From Oscillospiraceae bacterium (GTDB lineage: Bacteria; Bacillota_A; Clostridia; Oscillospirales; Oscillospiraceae), in contig CADAPN010000161.1 of NCBI GenBank assembly GCA_902789835.1, positions 1 through 5,046 on the forward strand: DNA of 5,046 nt, read 5' to 3'. A program made the position numbers and the translations under genes. Positions 1 to 5,046 of this stretch are shown here, in pieces; positions within the stretch are counted from its first letter, which is position 1, and the number at the start of each line of letters is the position of its first letter. The notes under the pieces are model-generated. The model did not search any database, was not told where the DNA came from, and worked only from the letters and a program-made list of their open reading frames with translations.

Positions 1-469
1 CTTTTTCCCCGTTGAGACCTGCCTCATACAGGCCGAGACCGGTCACATACAGCCGCGCCGACACGGGGACCCCGCGCAGGGAAAAGTCCCGGAAAAAGAC
101 GGGATGGAAGCGATCCTCCGGCTGTGTGCCGATCCAGCGGGCAAAAAAAGGCTCGTCCATTTTCCCGGTCTCGAACCAGCTCTCGGCGCAGGCGGAATCC
201 CCCGCATCGCCGGTAATCTCGATGCGTACATAATAGCGCGTCCGGGGCTGCAGCGGGATGGCCAGCGTTTCCCCGCACGGATTGAGATCCCGCGAATCCT
301 TTTTATACAGAATCTGCCGGAAGGCCGGATCCGCCGCGGCAAGCAGACAGGCTTTGGCTCCTCGCCGGCTCCCGGTATTGCGCACCTTCCAGGATACGTT
401 TACCCACGGCAGTTCAAAGCCGAGGGGCTCAGAGATGCCGTTGATTTTCAGATCATAGTAGATTTCCAT
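1..469 (-). CDS. Alpha-L-rhamnosidase, GH78 family (N-terminal part, cut by left edge)
   Basis: The ATG at 469-467 opens a frame that runs without a stop to the left edge, giving 156 visible residues of a protein that in this family is usually about 850-1000 residues. The start is supported by AAGGAG at 482-477 with a 7-nt spacer. Family hallmarks are seen in order: an N-terminal beta-sandwich region with DLKINGISEPLGFELP and VSWKVRN (residues 6-29), the RYYVRIEITG strand (about 79-88), the SWFETGKM and RWIGTQPED segment (about 98-117) that leads into the Bac_rhamnosid_N domain, then FFRDFSL and ARLYVTGLGLYEAGLNG (about 124-154). The catalytic (alpha/alpha)6 barrel lies outside the window, so activity cannot be checked. 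There is no signal peptide, so a cytoplasmic enzyme acting on imported rhamnosides is inferred. GH78 enzymes release terminal alpha-L-rhamnose from plant glycosides and polysaccharides. The gene follows the transporter, separated by a terminator hairpin. Confidence 0.9.
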   Translation of the reverse strand, partial: MEIYYDLKINGISEPLGFELPWVNVSWKVRNTGSRRGAKACLLAAADPAFRQILYKKDSRDLNPCGETLAIPLQPRTRYYVRIEITGDAGDSACAESWFETGKMDEPFFARWIGTQPEDRFHPVFFRDFSLRGVPVSARLYVTGLGLYEAGLNGEK

Positions 470-476
470 GCGTTTG

Positions 477-482
477 CTCCTT
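477..482 (-). promoter_or_regulatory. Shine-Dalgarno of the rhamnosidase gene
   Basis: AAGGAG is read on the minus strand at 482-477, seven bases before the ATG at 469. It sets the start of the GH78 gene. It begins only about 7 bases after the foot of the terminator stem, inside or just after the terminator U-tract, and it is an exact complement of CUCCUU at 493-488, so the two could pair in the RNA. Confidence 0.8.
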
Positions 483-513
483 AACAAAAGGAGGCGGCAA
501 TTCTGCCGCCTCC
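483..513 (-). terminator. Intrinsic terminator at the end of the transporter operon
   Basis: On the minus strand GGAGGCGGCA (513-504) and TGCCGCCTCC (499-490) form a perfect 10-bp GC-rich stem around a GAAT loop (503-500). It is followed by TTTTGTT (489-483), a short and once-interrupted U-tract. The stem begins 34 bases after the stop of the second permease. This is a good rho-independent terminator in form. The short U-tract and the rhamnosidase start just downstream suggest it may be leaky and act as a polarity point rather than a full stop. Read on the plus strand the same stem is followed by CACCTTTTT, so weak bidirectional action is possible, though no plus-strand gene would use it. Confidence 0.8.
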
Positions 514-547
514 CACCTTTTTGTCGGTATGGATTTGTCCTGGATTC

Positions 548-1549
548 TCAGGCGGCGGCTTCTGCTTCTTCTTTGCTGTGGCGCCGGAAGAGGGCTCTGA
601 TGTTGTTGAGCTGTGCGGAGAAGGTATAGAAGCACATGACGAACACACCCATGATGATCTGCTGCCAGCCGCCTCCGCCGAGGTTCATGCAGTTGAGGCC
701 GTAGTTGAAGATGGCCATGCCGATGGCGGCAATGGAGATGCCGATCACGTCGTTGGAGGCAAGACCGATGAACATGCCCATGTAGACCGGGACGATGTAC
801 GAGAACATGATGCCCGCCGTGGACAGGCTTGCCTGCGGAAGCACCTGGTTCTGAGAGACATAGATCGTGGCGGCAAGCCCGACGATGGCGCCGGTGAACA
901 TGGCGGTCTGTGAGACGTTGGCCTCCTCCCAGATGCCGATGTTGACGCCGGCCGACTGGTTGTTGGCGAGGATCTTGCCCTTGCGTCCGGTAACCGTGTA
1001 GTTGGAGTAGAACAGGAAGATGCCCATTGCCAGTGCGGTCGGGAGCAGGACGCCGGGCAGGTGCCCGAAGATGGACAGGGTGGGGTTCTGATAGAAGGTG
1101 CTGATACCGCCGCCGCCGAAGATGAGGTAGGTCAGCGACTCGTACAGCAGGGTGACGCCGATGGTGGCGATGACGATCGGCAGACGGCCGAGCATGTAGA
1201 CCGCGGCCGTGAAGGCGCAGAGCACGATACCGCAGAGGATGGCCACCAGCATGGTGATCCACGGGCTGCCGGTTTTCAGGCCGACGTTGCCGGCGATGAT
1301 GGCCGTGAGGATCATGGACGCGCCGTTGGAAAAGTCAAAGCGGCCGTTCTTCAGCTGCATCCAGATGGCCAGGGCGACACAGATGCTCTGACAGGCGCTG
1401 GTGATGACGAAGCGCACCAGATCGAAACCCAGGAAGATGAACTTGCCGTTGACATAGCAGGCGGGATTGCTCGCGGTGATGGCCCACATGGCCAGGAACA
1501 TCAGCACGGGGAACAGCAGGGTCAGAAAAATTCGTTTTGTAAGTTTCAT
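548..1549 (-). CDS. Sugar ABC transporter permease 2, RbsC/BPD_transp_2 type
   Basis: This 333-residue integral membrane protein is one of two channel subunits of the importer. It has the length and segment pattern of RbsC-type permeases. Hydrophobic segments lie at about residues 8-25, 47-63, 76-90, 97-120, 124-145, 165-182, 215-231, 245-263, 267-285 and 297-312. Family landmarks are the GRFDFSNGAS stretch (69-78, the place of the usual D(L/I)SVG motif), GRLPIVIATIGVT (121-133), and the cytoplasmic loop TGRKGKILANNQSAGVNIGI (187-206), equivalent to the GxN..AA..sGI loop of RbsC that meets the ATPase. The start ATG at 1549 has AAGGAG at 1560-1555 with a 5-nt spacer. The gene comes 66 nt after the binding protein, behind a hairpin. 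It differs clearly from the first permease in this operon, so a heterodimeric channel is likely, as in the LsrC/LsrD or RhaP/RhaQ pairs. The tail ends in a charged and Ala-rich KEEAEAAA. The substrate cannot be read from the permease. Confidence 0.9.
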   Translation of the reverse strand: MKLTKRIFLTLLFPVLMFLAMWAITASNPACYVNGKFIFLGFDLVRFVITSACQSICVALAIWMQLKNGRFDFSNGASMILTAIIAGNVGLKTGSPWITMLVAILCGIVLCAFTAAVYMLGRLPIVIATIGVTLLYESLTYLIFGGGGISTFYQNPTLSIFGHLPGVLLPTALAMGIFLFYSNYTVTGRKGKILANNQSAGVNIGIWEEANVSQTAMFTGAIVGLAATIYVSQNQVLPQASLSTAGIMFSYIVPVYMGMFIGLASNDVIGISIAAIGMAIFNYGLNCMNLGGGGWQQIIMGVFVMCFYTFSAQLNNIRALFRRHSKEEAEAAA

Positions 1550-1576
1550 AGTGGCTCCTTCTGACTGTCGGTGTCC

Positions 1577-1600
1577 CCGGGCACTCTTCCGAGTGCCCGG
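1577..1600 (-). promoter_or_regulatory. Stable intergenic mRNA hairpin after the binding-protein gene
   Basis: On the minus strand CCGGGCACTC (1600-1591) and GAGTGCCCGG (1586-1577) pair perfectly over 10 bp around a GGAA loop (1590-1587), which fits the stable GNRA tetraloop pattern. The hairpin starts 15 bases after the TAA of the binding protein. The following bases (GGACACCGACAG) contain no U-tract, so it is not a classical terminator. Known parallels are 3' stem-loops after binding-protein genes that block 3' exonucleases and let the binding protein be made in excess over the membrane parts. That role is inferred here. Confidence 0.75.
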
Positions 1601-1615
1601 AGCAGCTTTGCCTAC

Positions 1616-2854
1616 TTACTTGATATCTTCGATGGTCATGTGGTCGAGGAACTCGCACAGACCGGCATAGGTGGCATCGGGATTGCCGAAGGCGGTGAGG
1701 TTCAGAACCTCTTCCGGCGTGAGGAGCGCGTCTTCCGGCTTGAAGCTCAGATAGATGCTGCCCTTGAACTTCTCCAGATCCTCATCGGAATTGATGATGA
1801 TGGTGGAGCAGTCGCGGCGCTCTGCCTCTGCGGGCTGGTCGGGGAAGGAAACACCGTTGATCTTGTTCAGGAGGAGGACCAGCGGATAGGTGATGGACTC
1901 AACCGCGCAGACCATCTCCTGCTGATAGGCGCCCTTCGAGCCGAAGACCGCGTCGTCACCGTCGTTGTAGCCGGCGGCAAAGAGCTTCATCGTGTCAGCG
2001 ACACCGGCGGACACCATGGTGGGATACACGAAGGAACCGGCGTTGAAGGCGACGATGGCGTCAATGTTGGGATGCTTGTTGAAGTAGGTGGAGTCGACCG
2101 GCTTGAACATCAGGACGTCGGTCTCCTCGTTGAAGGGGTCGACCTCGATGGCCTTGTCGGGGTTGGCGGCGTTGTACTCCTCAGCCTTCTCCACGAACTG
2201 GTCGAAGTTCACCTTGGAATAGGGGAAGGCGAAGGCCGGGAAGACCGTGCCGGCAACATGGCGGATGGGGTTCTCGGGATTGCGCTCGTTGTACTCGAGC
2301 ACGCTGTTGAAGAAGTCGTAGCCGCGTGTGGTGTGGTCACCGCAGGGGCCGTCACCGGCCGTGCCGAGGAAGAACTCGTTTTTGAAGACGTTGTCATAGT
2401 TGTTGCGGAAGCTGGTGTCGAAGTCGCAGAGATAGCCGGCCAGATACACATTGGCGTCGCGGCACTCGGCGAGGATGGCGTCCATGCCGGCGTCCATCGT
2501 GATGATGATGCCTTCACAGCCGGCCGAGATGAGCTCCTGCACCTTCGTGACGTTCAGTGCCTCGTCGTTGGTGCTGAGTACCGTGTAGGCAAACTCGACA
2601 TTCAGTGCGGATTCGAGGCTCTTGAGGTAAGCTTTGACGGCGTCAACGGCAGCGCCGGAGTCCTGATACAGGCCGACGCCGATCTTGACATGCTTGGCGG
2701 CCGCGGCCGGCTTGGCGGCATCGGCGGCGGGGGCGCTGTCACCGGAAGAGGAGCTGCTGGCGGCCGGTGCAGAGGTGCTGCCGCCGCAGGCGGCCAGCGC
2801 GAGGACCATGGTCAGGGCCAGAAGGAGCGCGAGGACTTTCTTGATGTTTTTCAT
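1616..2854 (-). CDS. Sugar-binding lipoprotein of the ABC importer (Peripla_BP_4 / periplasmic-binding-protein-like)
   Basis: This 412-residue extracellular solute-binding protein is probably tethered to the membrane by a lipid. The N-terminus is a textbook lipoprotein signal: MKNIKK, a hydrophobic core, and the lipobox LAAC with the lipidated Cys at residue 23. Residues 24-54 are a Gly/Ser/Ala/Pro linker including five Ser in a row. The binding fold starts at HVKIGVGLYQDSG (55-67), followed by NVTKVQELISAGCEGIIITMD, typical of ribose/galactose-type binding proteins (first-lobe helix and strand). Later segments such as HPNIDAIVAFNAGS and MKLFAAGYNDGDDAV match the second lobe. At about 390 mature residues it is longer than ribose-binding proteins (about 270-300). 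The reading frame could extend to a TTG at 2866, but that codon overlaps the start of the GGAGG, so the ATG at 2854 is chosen. Seven further Cys occur in the mature protein. The ligand is not known; rhamnose or a rhamnoside is suggested only by the GH78 neighbour. The gene sits between the two permease genes. Confidence 0.9.
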   Translation of the reverse strand: MKNIKKVLALLLALTMVLALAACGGSTSAPAASSSSSGDSAPAADAAKPAAAAKHVKIGVGLYQDSGAAVDAVKAYLKSLESALNVEFAYTVLSTNDEALNVTKVQELISAGCEGIIITMDAGMDAILAECRDANVYLAGYLCDFDTSFRNNYDNVFKNEFFLGTAGDGPCGDHTTRGYDFFNSVLEYNERNPENPIRHVAGTVFPAFAFPYSKVNFDQFVEKAEEYNAANPDKAIEVDPFNEETDVLMFKPVDSTYFNKHPNIDAIVAFNAGSFVYPTMVSAGVADTMKLFAAGYNDGDDAVFGSKGAYQQEMVCAVESITYPLVLLLNKINGVSFPDQPAEAERRDCSTIIINSDEDLEKFKGSIYLSFKPEDALLTPEEVLNLTAFGNPDATYAGLCEFLDHMTIEDIK

Positions 2855-2859
2855 TGTTT

Positions 2860-2864
2860 CCTCC
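2860..2864 (-). promoter_or_regulatory. Shine-Dalgarno that decides the binding-protein start
   Basis: GGAGG is read on the minus strand at 2864-2860, five bases before the ATG at 2854. The longer in-frame reading would begin at a TTG (2866-2864) whose last base is the first G of this site, which would put the Shine-Dalgarno inside the coding region. The lipoprotein signal also begins naturally at the ATG (MKNIKK). Confidence 0.85.
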
Positions 2865-2878
2865 AATTTTAATTATAA

Positions 2879-3898
2879 TTACCTGGGAAGTACCCCGTTC
2901 GGCTTCCGACAGGTCAAAAGGACGATGACAAGGAAGATGAGCGCTTTGACAAAGTTGACCCAGTTGAGGGGGACGCCCATCGTGGTCAGGACGTTGGACA
3001 GCAGCGTGTAGGTAAAGGCGCCGACCAGCGCGCTGGAGATCTTGGACTTCATGCCGCCCTTGAGAGGCATGCCGCCGAGAATCAGGCAGATCATGATATC
3101 CATGGCGTAGCCGGAGCCGGTACCCTTGCCGGCGGTGCCGGTGCGGGTGAGCATGACGAAGCTTGCCACCGCGGCGCAGAAGCCCAGCGCCATATAGCCC
3201 AGCACCTGCCACTTGACAAGGCTGATGCCGCTCTGCTTGGCGGCGACCTTGTTGGCGCCGATCGCGCGGGTGTATTTGCCGAGCTTGGTGTAATTGAAGA
3301 AATAGGTCCCGATGAGTGCCAGCAGCACGATGATGCCGACCAGCATCAGGCTGTAGGTGTTGCGGTCAGCCGGCCGCACAGTCTGGATGAGCTTGATCGT
3401 GTTCTCGCCGGTGCTCTCCATCATCAGGTACTGCGCCCCGGTGAAGAAGAACATCAGAAACAGGCTCGTCACGATGCTTGGCAGGCCGAGGAAGATGGAC
3501 ACCGCACCGTTGATGGCACCGCAGGCCAGCGCCAGCGCCAGCACCAGCAGGAATCCCACCACCACGCCGGCCGGGCCGCCGATCTTATTGCCGATGAGGA
3601 TCATCAGGATGACGTACACGCCGATCTGCTGACCGAGGCTGACGTCCATGAAGCCCATGGAATAGATGAACACGGCACCGAGGGAAAGGATGGAATAGAC
3701 GGCGGCGGCCTGAATGACGGCAGAGAAGTTGTACATCAGGCGCGGGCCGCTGTTGAACACGAGGAACAGAATCAGCATCACGACGAGGCCTGCGTATGCC
3801 ATAAGGTCAAGCGCGTGGGTCTTTACAAAGCCAAAGAAACTGGTGCGCTCATCGGTCTGCTGGGAGGCGATTCCGCCTTTTTTTGCGTTTTCAGGCAT
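2879..3898 (-). CDS. Sugar ABC transporter permease 1, RbsC/BPD_transp_2 type
   Basis: This 339-residue inner-membrane channel subunit is closer to canonical RbsC than the second permease. After a polar N-terminal tail (1-30), hydrophobic segments lie at about 31-49, 60-80, 92-104, 110-136, 140-160, 182-200, 229-250, 266-276, 287-305 and 316-329. Family landmarks are GFMDVSLGQQIGV (82-94, the DxSxG motif), GLPSIVTSLFLM (138-149), the loop AIGANKVAAKQSGI (212-225) expected to contact the ATPase, and CLILGGMPLKGGMKSK (271-286), matching the GG...GG-K stretch of RbsC. The ATG at 3898 has AAGGAGG at 3913-3907 with an 8-nt spacer. Only 13 nt separate it from the ATPase stop, so the two are surely co-transcribed and probably translationally coupled. 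It ends 24 nt before the binding-protein start. Substrate specificity cannot be told from the sequence. Confidence 0.93.
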   Translation of the reverse strand: MPENAKKGGIASQQTDERTSFFGFVKTHALDLMAYAGLVVMLILFLVFNSGPRLMYNFSAVIQAAAVYSILSLGAVFIYSMGFMDVSLGQQIGVYVILMILIGNKIGGPAGVVVGFLLVLALALACGAINGAVSIFLGLPSIVTSLFLMFFFTGAQYLMMESTGENTIKLIQTVRPADRNTYSLMLVGIIVLLALIGTYFFNYTKLGKYTRAIGANKVAAKQSGISLVKWQVLGYMALGFCAAVASFVMLTRTGTAGKGTGSGYAMDIMICLILGGMPLKGGMKSKISSALVGAFTYTLLSNVLTTMGVPLNWVNFVKALIFLVIVLLTCRKPNGVLPR

Positions 3899-3906
3899 TC
3901 TCTTCT

Positions 3907-3913
3907 CCTCCTT
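3907..3913 (-). promoter_or_regulatory. Shine-Dalgarno of permease 1, overlapping the ATPase stop codon
   Basis: AAGGAGG is read on the minus strand at 3913-3907, so its two leading A bases are the last two bases of the ATPase TAA (3914-3912). The permease ATG follows after 8 bases. Ribosomes ending the ATPase would stop directly on the permease initiation site, a common arrangement for coupled expression of subunits of one complex. Confidence 0.85.
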
Positions 3914-5046
3914 AGATCATGTATTCGATGATGTCGGTCTCGCTGAGGTCCTTGCTGCGCTTGAACTCGTGGGTGACCTCGAAATCCTTCATGATGAGGA
4001 TCTTGTCGGCCATGCCGATCAGCTCGGCCAGCTCTTCGCTGATGAGGATGATGGACTTGCCCTCTTTCTTCATCTCGGCGATGACATGGTACATGAACTG
4101 CTTGACGCCGATGTCTACACCGCGGGTGGGGCAGTCCATGATCAGCACGTCGGACTTCTTGGCGGTCCATTTGGAGAAGGAGACCTTCTGTTTGTTGCCG
4201 CCGGAGAGGGTGTTGACCCACTGCTTGCCGCTGTAGCACTTGATGCGGAAGTTGTCGATCTCGCCGTCGGACAGCCTTTTCTCCGCTTTGGGGTTTACAA
4301 AAGTGCCTTTGGAGAGGGCATTGATGGAGGGCAGCACGATGTTCTCGGCGATCGAGCCCTCCAGGATCAGGGCCTCGGTGTCACGGTTTTTCGAGATGTA
4401 GCCGATGCCGTTTTCGATGGCGTCAAGGCAGGATTTGATTTCTTTGTCTCCGCAGTATACATGGCCCTCCGCCAGCTTTTCAAGGCCGAAGGCGGCGCGG
4501 CCGATTTCGTGCATGCCGCAGCCGGACAGACCGCCGAAACCGATGATCTCGCCCTTGTGCAGCTCCAGCGAGAAGTCCTTGATCGGGCCGAGGCTGATAT
4601 GGTCGAGCTTCAGTGCGACCTCGGGCCGATGAGAGCTGTCGTAATCCTCGCGGTAATAGGCATCGCCGATTTCGCGCCCGACCATCAAAAAGCGGATCTT
4701 CTTGACCGCGTCGGGCTCATCCATCTCCTGGCGGGTCAGGTGGCCCTTGATCTCGCCGTCGCGCAGAACCGTCAGGTCGGTGCACTGCTCGAGGATTTCG
4801 TCCATGTCGTGGGAGATGAAAATGACGCTCTTGTTCTCGTCCTTCAGCCGGTGGATGAGTTTATAGAGTAGCTGGCGGCCTTCGTGTGAGAGCGCGGTGG
4901 TGGTCTCGTCTACGACGAAGACCTCGGTTTCGTCGGATACGCAGCGGACGATCTCGATGAGCTTGCGGTCCTCAAAACCGTACTTGTTGATGCTGTCCGT
5001 GGCCTTGATGTGCTCCAGACCGAAGCGGTTCAGCAGCTCCTGGGCG
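3912..5046 (-). CDS. Tandem-domain sugar ABC transporter ATP-binding protein (RbsA/MglA-like, N-terminus beyond right edge)
   Basis: The frame is open from the right edge to TAA at 3914-3912, giving 377 visible residues. Proteins of this type have about 500, so about 125 residues, including the first Walker A and Q-loop, are missing. An internal ATG at 4805 is not the start, because domain 1 continues upstream of it. Visible NBD1: a worn signature region (about residues 18-36, KYGFEDRKLIEIVR instead of LSxGQxQ), Walker B VFVVDE with Glu47, D-loop TTTALS (48-53) and switch His79 in VIFISHD. NBD2: a degenerate Walker A GLSGCGMHE (172-180) without the Lys and Ser/Thr, an intact signature LSGGN (280-284), and Walker B VLIMDCPTRG, where Cys305 replaces the catalytic Glu. 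The normal H-loop is ISEEL, without His, as is usual for NBD2 in this family. The protein should sit on the cytoplasmic face of the two permeases encoded downstream. The remembered DETTTALS/DCPTRG pattern suggests a Firmicutes subfamily rather than sequence error. Confidence 0.93.
   Translation of the reverse strand, partial: AQELLNRFGLEHIKATDSINKYGFEDRKLIEIVRCVSDETEVFVVDETTTALSHEGRQLLYKLIHRLKDENKSVIFISHDMDEILEQCTDLTVLRDGEIKGHLTRQEMDEPDAVKKIRFLMVGREIGDAYYREDYDSSHRPEVALKLDHISLGPIKDFSLELHKGEIIGFGGLSGCGMHEIGRAAFGLEKLAEGHVYCGDKEIKSCLDAIENGIGYISKNRDTEALILEGSIAENIVLPSINALSKGTFVNPKAEKRLSDGEIDNFRIKCYSGKQWVNTLSGGNKQKVSFSKWTAKKSDVLIMDCPTRGVDIGVKQFMYHVIAEMKKEGKSIILISEELAELIGMADKILIMKDFEVTHEFKRSKDLSETDIIEYMI

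Noticed and set aside
24..342. Short minus-strand frames at the left edge (24-278 and 43-342)
   Set aside because: They overlap the GH78 reading frame in other phases and show no motifs, while the GH78 frame has continuous family similarity and a good ribosome site.
453..1262. A 269-codon minus-strand frame overlapping permease 2 and the rhamnosidase start
   Set aside because: The translation is rich in His and Arg, which is typical of an out-of-frame reading of a hydrophobic GC-rich gene. The permease frame is clearly the real one, and this frame also runs through the terminator.
1571..2872. A long open frame of 433 codons on the plus strand opposite the binding-protein gene
   Set aside because: It is antisense to a well-supported lipoprotein gene, its translation is a Gly/Val/Glu-rich mirror with no recognisable fold, and it has no clear ribosome site. 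Long antisense frames are expected in GC-rich coding DNA.
2871..2880. TATAAT inside the palindrome AATTATAATT just upstream of the binding-protein gene, as a possible internal promoter
   Set aside because: No -35-like hexamer lies 16-18 bases upstream on the minus strand and there is no TGn extension. A start at the expected distance would fall on the Shine-Dalgarno itself. It is better seen as an AT-rich unstructured leader for the ribosome.
3912..4805. The ATG at 4805 as the start of a short, single-domain ATPase
   Set aside because: The frame is open to the right edge, and the upstream part encodes the Walker B and switch His of NBD1 (VFVVDE and ISHD), with the ATG falling just after that His.
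3714..4871. A 385-codon open frame on the plus strand opposite the ATPase and permease 1
   Set aside because: It crosses two real genes antisense and has no family motifs. The opposite frame carries LSGGN, Walker B and permease motifs.

Overview
The window is one minus-strand gene cluster, read from right to left. It encodes a carbohydrate ABC importer of the ribose/galactose (CUT2, RbsC-type) class, followed by the first third or less of a glycoside hydrolase family 78 (alpha-L-rhamnosidase) gene. The DNA is GC-rich. Each gene has a strong Gram-positive-type Shine-Dalgarno sequence. The solute-binding protein is a lipoprotein with a lipobox and a Ser/Ala linker in the style of Clostridia, and it is unusually rich in cysteine for an exported protein. 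Together these suggest a GC-rich anaerobic member of the Clostridia (Oscillospiraceae-like, probably gut or plant-polymer degrading). The taxonomic guess is inference from style, not from a marker gene.

Layout in transcription order (right to left): (1) 5046-3912, a tandem-NBD sugar ABC ATPase, missing roughly its first 125 residues beyond the window edge; (2) 3898-2879, an RbsC-type permease whose Shine-Dalgarno overlaps the ATPase stop codon; (3) 2854-1616, a sugar-binding lipoprotein; (4) a perfect 10-bp hairpin with a GGAA loop at 1600-1577, in the 66-nt gap after the binding protein; (5) 1549-548, a second, different RbsC-type permease; (6) a 10-bp intrinsic terminator hairpin at 513-490; (7) 469 to the left edge, the start of a GH78 rhamnosidase without a signal peptide. 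No promoter is visible, so the operon promoter presumably lies to the right of the window. No RNA gene, mobile element or CRISPR was seen, and no gap exceeds 80 bases.

Proposed working: the lipoprotein captures a sugar or small glycoside outside the cell. The two permeases probably form a heterodimeric channel, and the ATPase powers import through one good and one degenerate ATP site. If the substrate is a rhamnoside, the cytoplasmic GH78 enzyme would then release L-rhamnose. The transporter class and the GH78 call rest on clear sequence motifs; the shared substrate is inferred from gene order only. The points most worth a second look are the asymmetric ATPase (Cys in place of the second catalytic Glu, plus a worn first signature motif) and the terminator placed directly before the rhamnosidase ribosome-binding site with no room for a promoter.
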